From positions 1 to 64,000 of the forward strand of contig JBBELK010001456.1 in NCBI GenBank assembly GCA_037783545.1: a stretch of DNA of 64,000 nucleotides. The letters run 5' to 3'. Both the position numbers and the translations under genes were made by a program. The notes under the pieces are model-generated. The model saw only the letters and a program-made list of their open reading frames with translations, did not search any database and was not told the DNA's origin. Below, one piece after another: positions 1 to 12,933 of this stretch (position 1 is its first letter; each line of letters starts with the position of its first letter). Source of the DNA: Henricia sp. BOLD:AAB3569 (lineage: Eukaryota > Echinodermata > Asteroidea > Spinulosida > Echinasteridae).

Positions 1-2856
1 TGGTCCAAACGTCGGCAAATTTGGAGGTCGAAAAATGTTCCGACGAACTTCAAATTTTGCATGCCCTAAACTCTCTATATTGCGCACTTGTCATAAAAAT
101 TGACAGACTTTCGCCGGAAATGGCAGAGAAATTTCAAAGTTTAGAAAAAACTGGTTGAGGCTTCCTGACTGCTCTCACGCAAACCGTGGCTGTCTGTACA
201 CACCTCTTTGGGGTACTCCTGAGTTGTGCGCATGCTCAGTCATTCGGACTGTCGTTAACGCACCGCAGTTTGGCTCGGCAATTTGGTGAAAGTGTGGTCC
301 AAACGTCGGCAAATTTGGAGGTCGAAAATGTTCCGACGAACTTCAAATTTTGCATGCCCTAAACTCTCTATATTGCGCACTTGTCATAAAAAAATGGACA
401 GACTTTCGCCGGGAAATGGCAGAGAAATTCAAGTTTAGAAAAAACTGGTTGAGGCTTCCTGACTGCTCTCACGCAAACCGTGGCTGTCTGTACACACCTC
501 TTTGGGGTACTCCTGAGTTGTGCGCATGCTCAGTCATTCGGACTGTCGTTAACGCACCGCAGTTTGGCTCGGCAATTTGGTCAAAGTGTGGTCCAAACGT
601 CGGCAAATTTGGAGGTCGAAAAATGTTCCGACGAACTTCAAATTTTGCATGCCCTAAACTCTCTATATTGCGCACTTGTCATAAAAAATTGACAGACTTT
701 CGCCGGGAAATGGCAGAGAAATTTCAAAGTTTAGAAAAAACTGGGTTGAGGCTTCCTGACTGCTCTCACGCAAACCGTGGCTGTCTGTACACACCTCTTT
801 GGGGTACTCCTGAGTTGTGCGCATGCTCAGTCATTCGGACTGTCGTTAACGCACCGCAGTTTGGCTCGGCAATTTGGTCAAAGTGTGGTCCAAACGTCGG
901 CAAATTTGGAGGTCGAAAAATGTTCCGACGAACTTCAAATTGTGCATGCCCTAAACTCTCTATATTGCGCACTTGTCATAAAAAGTTGACAGACTTTCGC
1001 CGGGAAATGGCAGAGAAATTTCAAAGTTTAGAAAAAACTGGGTTGAGGCTTCCTGACTGCTCTCACGCAAACCGTGGCTGTCTGTACACACCTCTTTGGG
1101 GTACTCCTGAGTTGTGCGCATGCTCAGTCATTCGGACTGTCGTTAACGCACCGCAGTTTGGCTCGGCAATTTGGTCAAAGTGTGGTCCAAACGTCGGCAA
1201 ATTTGGAGGTCGAAAAATGTTCCGACGAACTTCAAATTTTGCATGCCCTAAACTCTCTATATTGCGCACTTGTCATAAAAAATTGACAGACTTTCGCCGG
1301 GAAATGGCAGAGAAATTTCAAAGTTTAGAAAAAACTGGGTTGAGGCTTCCTGACTGCTCTCACGCAAACCGTGGCTGTCTGTACACACCTCTTTGGGGTA
1401 CTCCTGAGTTGTGCGCATGCTCAGTCATTCGGACTGTCGTTAACGCACCGCAGTTTGGCTCGGCAATTTGGTCAAAGTGTGGTCCAAACGTCGGCAAATT
1501 TGGAGGTCGAAAAATGTTCCGACGAACTTCAAATTTTGCATGCCCTAAACTCTCTATATTGCGCACTTGTCATAAAAAATTGACAGACTTTCGCCGGGAA
1601 ATGGCAGAGAAATTTCAAAGTTTAGAAAAAACTGGGTTGAGGCTTCCTGACTGCTCTCACGCAAACCGTGGCTGTCTGTACACACCTCTTTGGGGTACTC
1701 CTGAGTTGTGCGCATGCTCAGTCATTCGGACTGTCGTTAACGCACCGCAGTTTGGCTCGGCAATTTGGTCAAAGTGTGGTCCAAACGTCGGCAAATTTGG
1801 AGGTCGAAAAATGTTCCGACGAACTTCAAATTTTGCATGCCCTAAACTCTCTATATTGCGCACTTGTCATAAAAAAATGGACAGACTTTCGCCGGGAAAT
1901 GGCAGAGAAATTTCAAAGTTTAGAAAAAACTGGGTTGAGGCTTCCTGACTGCTCTCACGCAAACCGTGGCTGTCTGTACACACCTCTGTGGGGTACTCCT
2001 GAGTTGTGCGCATGCTCAGTCATTCGGACTGTCGTTAACGCACCGCAGTTTGGCTCGGCAATTTGGTCAAAGTGTGGTCCAAACGTCGGCAAATTTGGAG
2101 GTCGAAAAATGTTCCGACGAACTTCAAATTTTGCATGCCCTAAACTCTCTATATTGCGCACTTGTCATAAAAAATTGACAGACTTTCGCCGGGAAATGGC
2201 AGAGAAATTTCAAAGTTTAGAAAAAACTGGGTTGAGGCTTCCTGACTGCTCTCACGCAAACCGTGGCTGTCTGTACACACCTCTTTGGGGTACTCCTGAG
2301 TTGTGCGCATGCTCAGTCATTCGGACTGTCGTTAACGCACCGCAGTTTGGCTCGGCAATTTGGTCAAAGTGTGGTCCAAACGTCGGCAAATTTGGAGGTC
2401 GAAAAATGTTCCGACGAACTTCAAATTTTGCATGCCCTAAACTCTCTATATTGCGCACTTGTCATAAAAAATTGACAGACTTTCGCCGGGAAATGGCAGA
2501 GAAATTTCAAAGTTTAGAAAAAAACTGGGTTGAGGCTTCCTGACTGCTCTCACGCAAACCGTGGCTGTCTGTACACACCTCTTTGGGGTACTCCTGAGTT
2601 GTGCGCATGCTCAGTCATTCGGACTGTCGTTAACGCACCGCAGTTTGGCTCGGCAATTTGGTGAAAGTGTGGTCCAAACGTCGGCAAATTTGGAGGTCGA
2701 AAATGTTCCGACGAACTTCAAATTTTGCATGCCCTAAACTCTCTATATTGCGCACTTGTCATAAAAAAATGGACAGACTTTCGCCGGGAAATGGCAGAGA
2801 AATTTCAAGTTTAGAAAAAACTGGGTTGAGGCTTCCTGACTGCTCTCACGCAAACC
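1..2856 (+). repeat. Family A, leftmost block with irregular order of variant units
   Basis: About ten units carrying the same variant types as the rest of A, but not in the regular order. TGGTGA-marker units sit near 183 and 2560, eight units apart instead of the usual six. A unit with the AATTGTGCATG variant (777) is followed directly by AAAAGTTGAC, a junction form that elsewhere follows the TGCATTTCC variant unit, so this copy looks like a recombinant. Two units in this block differ by one base in the A-run before ACTGG. It reads as an unequal-exchange product of the 12-mer to its right. Confidence 0.7.
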
Positions 2857-5800
2857 GTGGCTGTCTGTACACACCTCTTTGGGGTACTCCTGAGTTGTGC
2901 GCATGCTCAGTCATTCGGACTGTCGTTAACGCACCGCAGTTTGGCTCGGCAATTTGGTCAAAGTGTGGTCCAAACGTCGGCAAATTTGGAGGTCGAAAAA
3001 TGTTCCGACGAACTTCAAATTTTGCATGCCCTAAACTCTCTATATTGCGCACTTGTCATAAAAAAATGACAGACTTTCGCCGGGAAATGGCAGAGAAATT
3101 TCAAAGTTTAGAAAAAACTGGGTTGAGGCTTCCTGACTGCTCTCACGCAAACCGTGGCTGTCTGTACACACCTCTTTGGGGTACTCCTGAGTTGTGCGCA
3201 TGCTCAGTCATTCGGACTGTCGTTAACGCACCGCAGTTTGGCTCGGCAATTTGGTCAAAGTGTGGTCCAAACGTCGGCAAATTTGGATTTCGAAAAATGT
3301 TCCGACGAACTTCAAATTGTGCATGCCCTAAACTCTCTATATTGCGCACTTGTCATAAAAAATTGACAGACTTTCGCCGGGAAATGGCAGAGAAATTTCA
3401 AAGTTTAGAAAAAACTGGGTTGAGGCTTCCTGACTGCTCTCACGCAAACCGTGGCTGTCTGTACACACCTCTTTGGGGTACTCCTGAGTTGTGCGCATAC
3501 TCAGTCATTCGGACTGTCGTTAACGCACCGCAGTTTGGCTCGGCAATTTGGTCAAAGTGTGGTCCAAACGTCGGCAAATTTGGAGGTCGAAAAATGTTCC
3601 GACGAACTTCAAATTTTGCATTTCCTAAACTCTCTATATTGCGCACTTGTCATAAAAAGTTGACAGACTTTCGCCGGGAAATGGCAGAGAAATTTCAAAG
3701 TTTAGAAAAAACTGGGTTGAGGCTTCCTGACTGCTCTCACGCAAACCGTGGCTGTCTGTACACACCTCTTTGGGGTACTCCTGAGTTGTGCGCATGCTCA
3801 GTCATTCGGACTTTCGTTAACGCACCGCAGTTTGGCTCGGCAATTTGGTCAAAGTGTGGTCCAAACGTCGGCAAATTTGGAGGTCGAAAAATGTTCCGAC
3901 GAACTTCAAATTTTGCATGCCCTAAACTCTCTATATTGCGCACTTGTCATAAAAAATTGACAGACTTTCGCCGGGAAATGGCAGAGAAATTTCAAAGTTT
4001 AGAAAAAACTGGGTTGAGGCTTCCTGACTGCTCTCACGCAAACCGTGGCTGTCTGTACACACCTCTGTGGGGTACTCCTGAGTTGTGCGCATGCTCAGTC
4101 ATTCGGACTGTCGTTAACGCACCGCAGTTTGGCTCGGCAATTTGGTCAAAGTGTGGTCCAAACGTCGGCAAATTTGGAGGTCGAAAAATGTTCCGACGAA
4201 CTTCAAATTTTGCATGCCCTAAACTCTCTATATTGCGCACTTGTCATAAAAAATTGACAGACTTTCGCCGGGAAATGGCAGAGAAATTTCAAAGTTTAGA
4301 AAAAACTGGGTTGAGGCTTCCTGACTGCTCTCACGCAAACCGTGGCTGTCTGTACACACCTCTTTGGGGTACTCCTGAGTTGTGCGCATGCTCAGTCATT
4401 CGGACTGTCGTTAACGCACCGCAGTTTGGCTCGGCAATTTGGTGAAAGTGTGGTCCAAACGTCGGCAAATTTGGAGGTCGAAAAATGTTCCGACGAACTT
4501 CAAATTTTGCATGCCCTAAACTCTCTATATTGCGCACTTGTCATAAAAAATGGACAGACTTTCGCCGGGAAATGGCAGAGAAATTTCAAAGTTTAGAAAA
4601 AACTGGGTTGAGGCTTCCTGACTGCTCTCACGCAAACCGTGGCTGTCTGTACACACCTCTGTGGGGTACTCCTGAGTTGTGCGCATGCGTCATTCGGACT
4701 GTCGTTAACGCACCGCAGTTTGGCTCGGCAATTTGGTCAAAGTGTGGTCCAAACGTCGGCAAATTTGGAGTTCGAAAAATGTTCCGACGAACTTCAAATT
4801 TTGCATGCCCTAAACTCTCTATATTGCGCACTTGTCATAAAAAATTGACAGACTTTCGCCGGGAAATGGCAGAGAAATTTCAAAGTTTAGAAAAAACTGG
4901 GTTGAGGCTTCCTGACTGCTCTCACGCAAACCGTGGCTGTCTGTACAACACCTCTTTGGGGTACTCCTGAGTTGTGCGCATGCTCAGTCATTCGGACTGT
5001 CGTTAACGCACCGCAGTTTGGCTCGGCAATTTGGTCAAAGTGTGGTCCAAACGTCGGCAAATTTGGAGGTCGAAAAATGTTCCGACGAACTTCAAATTTT
5101 GCATGCCCTAAACTCTCTATATTGCGCACTTGTCATAAAAAATTGACAGACTTTCGCCGGGAAATGGCAGAGAAATTTCAAAGTTTAGAAAAAAACTGGG
5201 TTGAGGCTTCCTGACTGCTCTCACGCAAACCGTGGCTGTCTGTACACACCTCTTTGGGGTACTCCTGAGTTGTGCGCATGCTCAGTCATTCGGACTGTCG
5301 TTAACGCACCGCAGTTTGGCTCGGCAATTTGGTCAAAGTGTGGTCCAAACGTCGGCAAATTTGGAGGTCGAAAAATGTTCCGACGAACTTCAAATTTTGC
5401 ATGCCCTAAACTCTCTATATTGCGCACTTGTCATAAAAAATTGACAGACTTTCGCCGGGAAATGGCAGAGAAATTTCAAAGTTTAGAAAAAACTGGGTTG
5501 AGGCTTCCTGACTGCTCTCACGCAAACCGTGGCTGTCTGTACACACCTCTTTGGGGTACTCCTGAGTTGTGCGCATGCTCAGTCATTCGGACTGTCGTTA
5601 ACGCACCGCAGTTTGGCTCGGCAATTTGGTCAAAGTGTGGTCCAAACGTCGGCAAATTTGGAGGTCGAAAAATGTTCCGACGAACTTCAAATTTTGCATG
5701 CCCTAAACTCTCTATATTGCGCACTTGTCATACAAAAATTGACAGACTTTCGCCGGGAAATGGCAGAGAAATTTCAAAGTTTAGAAAAAACTGGGTTGAG

Positions 5801-6421
5801 GCTTCCTGACTGCTCTCACGCAAACCGTGGCTGTCTGTACACACCTCTTTGGGGTACTCCTGAGTTGTGCGCATGCTCAGTCATTCGGACTGTCGTTAAC
5901 GCACCGCAGTTTGGCTCGGCAATTTGGTCAAAGTGTGGTCCAAACGTCGGCAAATTTGGAGGTCGAAAAATGTTCCGACGAACTTCAAATTTTGCATGCC
6001 CTAAACTCTCTATATTGCGCACTTGTCATAAAAAATTGACAGACTTTCGCCGGGAAATGGCAGAGAAATTTCAAAGTTTAGAAAAAACTGGGTTGAGGCT
6101 TCCTGACTGCTCTCACGCAAACCGTGGCTGTCTGTACACACCTCTTTGGGGTACTCCTGAGTTGTGCGCATGCTCAGTCATTCGGACTGTCGTTAACGCA
6201 CCGCAGTTTGGCTCGGCAATTTGGTGAAAGTGTGGTCCAAACGTCGGCAAATTTGGAGGTCGAAAAATGTTCCGACGAACTTCAAATTTTGCATGCCCTA
6301 AACTCTCTATATTGCGCACTTGTCATAAAAAAATGGACAGACTTTCACCGGGAAATGGCAGAGAAATTTCAAAGTTTAGAAAAAACTGGGTTGAGGCTTC
6401 CTGACTGCTCTCACGCAAACC
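2857..6421 (+). repeat. Family A 12-mer higher-order repeat, copy 1 (about 3565 bp)
   Basis: Twelve consecutive units whose variants recur in the same order in the next 3.57 kb. Order by unit start: 2857 plain; 3154 AATTGTGCATG; 3451 TGCATTTCC followed by AAAAGTTGAC; 3748 near-plain; 4045 CTCTGTGGGG; 4342 TGGTGA; 4639 CTCTGTGGGG plus GGAGTTCG; 4933 plain; 5232 plain, preceded by one extra A; 5529 followed by TACAAAAATTG; 5827 plain; 6124 TGGTGA. The two TGGTGA units split it into two unlike 6-mers. Private to this copy are a 3-bp loss after GCGCATGC in the 4639 unit, one extra base in the 4933 unit, and GGATTTCG in the 3154 unit. Confidence 0.85.
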
Positions 6422-9400
6422 GTGGCTGTCTGTACACACCTCTTTGGGGTACTCCTGAGTTGTGCGCATGCTCAGTCATTCGGACTGTCGTTAACGCACC
6501 GCAGTTTGGCTCGGCAATTTGGTCAAAGTGTGGTCCAAACGTCGGCAAATTTGGAGGTCGAAAAATGTTCCGACGAACTTCAAATTTTGCATGCCCTAAA
6601 CTCTCTATATTGCGCACTTGTCATAAAAAATTGACAGACTTTCGCCGGGAAATGGCAGAGAAATTTCAAAGTTTAGAAAAAACTGGGTTGAGGCTTCCTG
6701 ACTGCTCTCACGCAAACCGTGGCTGTCTGTACACACCTCTTTGGGGTACTCCTGAGTTGTGCGCATGCTCAGTCATTCGGACTGTCGTTAACGCACCGCA
6801 GTTTGGCTCGGCAATTTGGTCAAAGTGTGGTCCAAACGTCGGCAAATTTGGAGGTCGAAAAATGTTCCGACGAACTTCAAATTGTGCATGCCCTAAACTC
6901 TCTATATTGCGCACTTGTCATACAAAATTGACAGACTTTCGCCGGGAAATGGCAGAGAAATTTCAAAGTTTAGAAAAAACTGGGTTGAGGCTTCCTGACT
7001 GCTCTCACGCAAACCGTGGCTGTCTGTACACACCTCTTTGGGGTACTCCTGAGTTGTGCGCATGCTCAGTCATTCGGACTGTCGTTAACGCACCGCAGTT
7101 TGGCTCGGCAATTTGGTCAAAGTGTGGTCCAAACGTCGGCAAATTTGGAGGTCGAAAAATGTTCCGACGAACTTCAAATTTTGCATTTCCTAAACTCTCT
7201 ATATTGCGCACTTGTCATAAAAAGTTGACAGACTTTCGCCGGGAAATGGCAGAGAAATTTCAAAGTTTAGAAAAAACTGGGTTGAGGCTTCCTGACTGCT
7301 CTCACGCAAACCGTGGCTGTCTGTACACACCTCTTTGGGGTACTCCTGAGTTGTGCGCATGCTCAGTCATTCGGACTGTCGTTAACGCACCGCAGTTTGG
7401 CTCGGCAATTTGGTCAAAGTGTGGTCCAAACGTCGGCAAATTTGGAGGTCGAAAAATGTTCCGACGAACTTCAAATTTTGCATGCCCTAAACTCTCTATA
7501 TTGCGCACTTGTCATAAAAAATTGACAGACTTTCGCCGGGAAATGGCAGAGAAATTTCAAAGTTTAGAAAAAACTGGGTTGAGGCTTCCTGACTGCTCTC
7601 ACGCAAACCGTGGCTGTCTGTACACACCTCTGTGGGGTACTCCTGAGTTGTGCGCATGCTCAGTCATTCGGACTGTCGTTAACGCACCGCAGTTTGGCTC
7701 GGCAATTTGGTCAAAGTGTGGTCCAAACGTCGGCAAATTTGGAGGTCGAAAAATGTTCCGACGAACTTCAAATTTTGCATGCCCTAAACTCTCTATATTG
7801 CGCACTTGTCATAAAAAATTGACAGACTTTCGCCGGGAAATGGCAGAGAAATTTCAAAGTTTAGAAAAAACTGGGTTGAGGCTTCCTGACTGCTCTCACG
7901 CAAACCGTGGCTGTCTGTACACACCTCTTTGGGGTACTCCTGAGTTGTGCGCATGCTCAGTCATTCGGACTGTCGTTAACGCACCGCAGTTTGGCTCGGT
8001 AATTTGGTGAAAGTGTGGTCCAAACGTCGGCAAATTTGGAGGTCGAAAAATGTTCCGACGAACTTCAAATTTTGCATGCCCTAAACTCTCTATATTGCGC
8101 ACTTGTCATAAAAAAATGGACAGACTTTCGCCGGGAAATGGCAGAGAAATTTCAAAGTTTAGAAAAAACTGGGTTGAGGCTTCCTGACTGCTCTCACGCA
8201 AACCGTGGCTGTCTGTACACACCTCTGTGGGGTACTCCTGAGTTGTGCGCATGCTCAGTCATTCGGACTGTCGTTAACGCACCGCAGTTTGGCTCGGCAA
8301 TTTGGTCAAAGTGTGGTCCAAACGTCGGCAAATTTGGAGTTCGAAAAATGTTCCGACGAACTTCAAATTTTGCATGCCCTAAACTCTCTATATTGCGCAC
8401 TTGTCATAAAAAATTGACAGACTTTCGCCGGGAAATGGCAGAGAAATTTCAAAGTTTAGAAAAAACTGGGTTGAGGCTTCCTGACTGCTCTCACGCAAAC
8501 CGTGGCTGTCTGTACACACCTCTTTGGGGTACTCCTGAGTTGTGCGCATGCTCAGTCATTCGGACTGTCGTTAACGCACCGCAGTTTGGCTCGGCAATTT
8601 GGTCAAAGTGTGGTCCAAACGTCGGCAAATTTGGAGGTCGAAAAATGTTCCGACGAACTTCAAATTTTGCATGCCCTAAACTCTCTATATTGCGCACTTG
8701 TCATAAAAAATTGACAGACTTTCGCCGGGAAATGGCAGAGAAATTTCAAAGTTTAGAAAAAAACTGGGTTGAGGCTTCCTGACTGCTCTCACGCAAACCG
8801 TGGCTGTCTGTACATACCTCTTTGGGGTACTCCTGAGTTGTGCGCATGCTCAGTCATTCGGACTGTCGTTAACGCACCGCAGTTTGGCTCGGCAATTTGG
8901 TCAAAGTGTGGTCCAAACGTCGGCAAATTTGGAGGTCGAAAAATGTTCCGACGAACTTCAAATTTTGCATGCCCTAAACTCTCTATATTGCGCACTTGTC
9001 ATAAAAAATTGACAGACTTTCGCCGGGAAATGGCAGAGAAATTTCAAAGTTTAGAAAAAACTGGGTTGAGGCTTCCTGACTGCTCTCACGCAAACCGTGG
9101 CTGTCTGTACACACCTCTTTGGGGTACTCCTGAGTTGTGCGCATGCTCAGTCATTCGGACTGTCGTTAACGCACCGCAGTTTGGCTCGGCAATTTGGTCA
9201 AAGTGTGGTCCAAACGTCGGCAAATTTGGAGGTCGAAAAATGTTCCGACGAACTTCAAATTTTGCATGCCCTAAACTCTCTATATTGCGCACTTGTCATA
9301 CAAAAATTGACAGACTTTCGCCGGGAAATGGCAGAGAAATTTCAAAGTTTAGAAAAAACTGGGTTGAGGCTTCCTGACTGCTCTCACGCAAACCGTGGCT

Positions 9401-9989
9401 GTCTGTACACACCTCTTTGGGGTACTCCTGAGTTGTGCGCATGCTCAGTCATTCGGACTGTCGTTAACGCACCGCAGTTTGGCTCGGCAATTTGGTCAAA
9501 GTGTGGTCCAAACGTCGGCAAATTTGGAGGTCGAAAAATGTTCCGACGAACTTCAAATTTTGCATGCCCTAAACTCTCTATATTGCGCACTTGTCATAAA
9601 AAATTGACAGACTTTCGCCGGGAAATGGCAGAGAAATTTCAAAGTTTAGAAAAAACTGGGTTGAGGCTTCCTGACTGCTCTCACGCAAACCGTGGCTGTC
9701 TGTACACACCTCTTTGGGGTACTCCTGAGTTGTGCGCATGCTCAGTCATTCGGACTGTCGTTAACGCACCGCAGTTTGGCTCGGCAATTTGGTGAAAGTG
9801 TGGTCCAAACGTCGGCAAATTTGGAGGTCGAAAAATGTTCCGACGAACTTCAAATTTTGCATGCCCTAAACTCTCTATATTGCGCACTTGTCATAAAAAA
9901 ATGGACAGACTTTCGCCGGGAAATGGCAGAGAAATTTCAAAGTTTAGAAAAAACTGGGTTGAGGCTTCCTGACTGCTCTCACGCAAACC
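6422..9989 (+). repeat. Family A 12-mer higher-order repeat, copy 2 (about 3568 bp)
   Basis: Repeats the variant order of the preceding block at an offset of 3565-3568 bp. Matching landmarks: AATTGTGCATG units at 3154 and 6719, TGCATTTCC units at 3451 and 7016, GGAGTTCG units at 4639 and 8205, and TACAAAAATTG at 5731 and 9299. TGGTGA units at 7907 and 9692 keep the six-unit spacing. A private TACATACC variant (unit 8800) and a TACAAAATTG form after unit 6719 show that the copies have begun to diverge. Confidence 0.85.
7225..7521 (+). repeat. Reference copy of the family A monomer
   Basis: A clean 297-bp unit, phased to begin at TTGACAG, the phase best suited to comparison with B. In order it holds: a block shared with B (TTGACAG, GGGAAATG, GAGAAATTTCA); a diverged middle with GTGGCTGT, GTGCGCATGC and GTTAAC; then a second shared block (GGTCAAAGTGTG, GGCAAATTTGGA, ACTTCAAATTTTGCATGC, CGCACTTGTCAT) ending in a run of six A. 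The second half of the unit is the part best conserved between families. Confidence 0.95.
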
Positions 9990-12525
9990 GTGGCTGTCTG
10001 TACACACCTCTTTGGGGTACTCCTGAGTTGTGCGCATGCTCAGTCATTCGGACTGTCGTTAACGCACCGCAGTTTGGCTCGGAAATTTGGTCAAAGTGTG
10101 GTCCAAACGTCGGCAAATTTGGAGGTCGAAAAATGTTCCGACGAACTTCAAATTTTGCATGCCCTAAACTCTCTATATTGCGCACTTGTCATAAAAAATT
10201 GACAGACTTTCGCCGGGAAATGGCAGAGAAATTTCAAAGTTTAGAAAAAACTGGGTTGAGGCTTCCTGACTGCTCTCACGCAAACCGTGGCTGTCTGTAC
10301 ACACCTCTTTGGGGTACTCCTGAGTTGTGCGCATGCTCAGTCATTCGGACTGTCGTTAACGCACCGCAGTTTGGCTCGGCAATTTGGTCAAAGGGTGGTC
10401 CAAACGTCGGCAAATTTGGAGGTCGAAAAATGTTCCGACGAACTTCAAATTGTGCATGCCCTAAACTCTCTATATTGCGCACTTGTCATAAAAAATTGAC
10501 AGACTTTCGCCGGGAAATGGCAGAGAAATTTCAAAGTTTAGAAAAAACTGGGTTGAGGCTTCCTGACTGCTCTCACGCAAACCGTGGCTGTCTGTACACA
10601 CCTCTTTGGGGTACTCCTGAGTTGTGCGCATACTCAGTCATTCGGACTGTCGTTTGGTGAAAGTGTGGTCCAAACGTCGGCAAATTTGGAGGTCGAAAAA
10701 TGTTCCGACGAACTTCAAATTTTGCATGCCCTAAACTCTCTATATTGCGCACTTGTCATAAAAAAATTGACAGACTTTCGCCGGGAAATGGCAGAGAAAT
10801 TTCAAAGTTTAGAAAAAACTGGGTTGAGGCTTCCTGACTGCTCTCACGCAAACCGTGGCTGTCTGTACACACCTCTTTGGGGTACTCCTGAGTTGTGCGC
10901 ATGCTCAGTCATTCGGACTGTCGTTAACGCACCGCAGTTTGGCTCGGCAATTTGGTCAAAGTGTGGTCCAAACGTCGGCAAATTTGGAGGTCGAAAAATG
11001 TTCCGACGAACTTCAAATTTTGCATGCCCTAAACTCTCTATATTGCGCACTTGTCATAAAAAATTGACAGACTTTCGCCGGGAAATGGCAGAGAAATTTC
11101 AAAGTTTAGAAAAAACTGGGTTGAGGCTTCCTGACTGCTCTCACGCAAACCGTGGCTGTCTGTACACACCTCTTTGGGGTACTCCTGAGTTGTGCGCATG
11201 CTCAGTCATTCGGACTGTCGTTAACGCACCGCAGTTTGGCTCGGCAATTTGGTCAAAGTGTGGTCCAAACGTCGGCAAATTTGGAGGTCGAAAAATGTTC
11301 CGACGAACTTCAAATTGTGCATGCCCTAAACTCTCTATATTGCGCACTTGTCATAAAAAATTGACAGACTTTCGCCGGGAAATGGCAGAGAAATTTCAAA
11401 GTTTAGAAAAAACTGGGTTGAGGCTTCCTGACTGCTCTCACGCAAACCGTGGCTGTCTGTACACACCTCTTTGGGGTACTCCTGAGTTGTGCGCATACTC
11501 AGTCATTCGGACTGTCGTTAACGCACCGCAGTTTGGCTCGGCAATTTGGTCAAAGTGTGGTCCAAACGTCGGCAAATTTGGAGGTCGAAAAATGTTCCGA
11601 CGAACTTCAAATTTTGCATTTCCTAAACTCTCTATATTGCGCACTTGTCATAAAAAGTTGACAGACTTTCGCCGGGAAATGGCAGAGAAATTTCAAAGTT
11701 TAGAAAAAACTGGGTTGAGGCTTCCTGACTGCTCTCACGCAAACCGTGGCTGTCTGTACACACCTCTTTGGGGTACTACTGAGTTGTGCGCATGCTCAGT
11801 CATTCGGACTGTCGTTAACGCACCGCAGTTTGGCTCGGCAATTTGGTCAAAGTGTGGTCCAAACGTCGGCAAATTTGGAGGTCGAAAAATGTTCGGACGA
11901 ACTTCAAATTTTGCATGCCCTAAACTCTCTATATTGCGCACTTGTCATAAAAAATTGACAGACTTTCGCCGGGAAATGGCAGAGAAATTTCAAAGTTTAG
12001 AAAAAACTGGGTTGAGGCTTCCTGACTGCTCTCACGCAAACCGTGGCTGTCTGTACACACCTCTGTGGGGTACTCCTGAGTTGTGCGCATGCTCAGTCAT
12101 TCGGACTGTCGTTAACGCACCGCAGTTTGGCTCGGCAATTTGGTCAAAGTGTGGTCCAAACGTCGGCAAATTTGGAGTTCGAAAAATGTTCGGACGAACT
12201 TCAAATTTTGCATGCCCTAAACTCTCTATATTGCGCACTTGTCATAAAAAATTGACAGACTTTCGCCGGGAAATGGCAGAGAAATTTCAAAGTTTAGAAA
12301 AAACTGGGTTGAGGCTTCCTGACTGCTCTCACGCAAACCGTGGCTGTCTGTACACACCTCTTTGGGGTACTCCTGAGTTGTGCGCATGCTCAGTCATTCG
12401 GACTGTCGTTAACGCACCGCAGTTTGGCTCGGCAATTTGGTCAAAGTGTGGTCCAAACGTCGGCAAATTTGGAGGTCGAAAAATGTTCCGACGAACTTCA
12501 AATTTTGCATGCCCTAAACTCTCTA
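9990..12525 (+). repeat. Family A large duplication, copy 1 (offset 2944 bp)
   Basis: This block recurs nearly unchanged 2944 bp to the right. Shared rare variants in the same order are CTCGGAAATTTGG (10081 and 13025), AATTGTGCATG (units 10287 and 13231), a 27-bp deletion unit (10584 and 13528), TACTACTGAG (units 11746 and 14690) and TTCGGACG (two units in each copy). The offset equals ten 297-bp units, minus 27, plus one base. Edges are approximate: flanking units at about 9.9 and 12.6 kb do not match those at about 12.85 and 15.55 kb. Only a few differences were seen inside, for example AAGGGTGG in the first copy and the base after one A-run. Confidence 0.88.
10584..10854 (+). repeat. Fused family A unit, 271 bp, 27-bp internal deletion
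   Basis: The left part carries the CGCATACTCAG marker, normally followed by a TGCATTTCC unit. The right part carries the TGGTGA marker. The 27 bp from AACGCACC to GGCAATT are absent, leaving CTGTCGTTTGGTGAAAG. The bases TT occur at both ends of the lost segment, so microhomology of about 2-3 bp is possible. Because left and right halves belong to different variant classes, this is a junction between units, not a plain internal deletion. Confidence 0.9.
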
Positions 12526-12933
12526 TATTGCACACTTGTCATAAAAAAATGACAGACTTTCGCCGGGAAATGGCAGAGAAATTTCAAAGTTTAGAAAAAA
12601 CTGGGTTGAGGCTTCCTGACTGCTCTCACGCAAACCGTGGCTGTCTGTACACACCTCTTTGGGGTACTCCTGAGTTGTGCGCATGCTCAGTCATTCGGAC
12701 TGTCGTTAACGCACCGCAGTTTGGCTCGGCAATTTGGTCAAAGTGTGGTCCAAACGTCGGCAAATTTGGATTTCGAAAAATGTTCCGACGAACTTCAAAT
12801 TGTGCATGCCCTAAACTCTCTATATTGCGCACTTGTCATAAAAAATTGACAGACTTTCGCCGGGAAATGGCAGAGAAATTTCAAAGTTTAGAAAAAACTG
12901 GGTTGAGGCTTCCTGACTGCTCTCACGCAAACC

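Noticed and set aside
480-692. A 70-codon frame from GTG in each A unit with a hydrophobic start resembling a signal peptide
   Set aside because: It repeats in all units in a frame overlapping other equally open frames. It has no ATG, no promoter context and no family resemblance, so it is a shadow of the repeat.
7225-7521. A canonical CENP-B box in TTTCGCCGGGAAATGG
   Set aside because: TTCG is present but the required A and the CGGG block are not at the right spacing.
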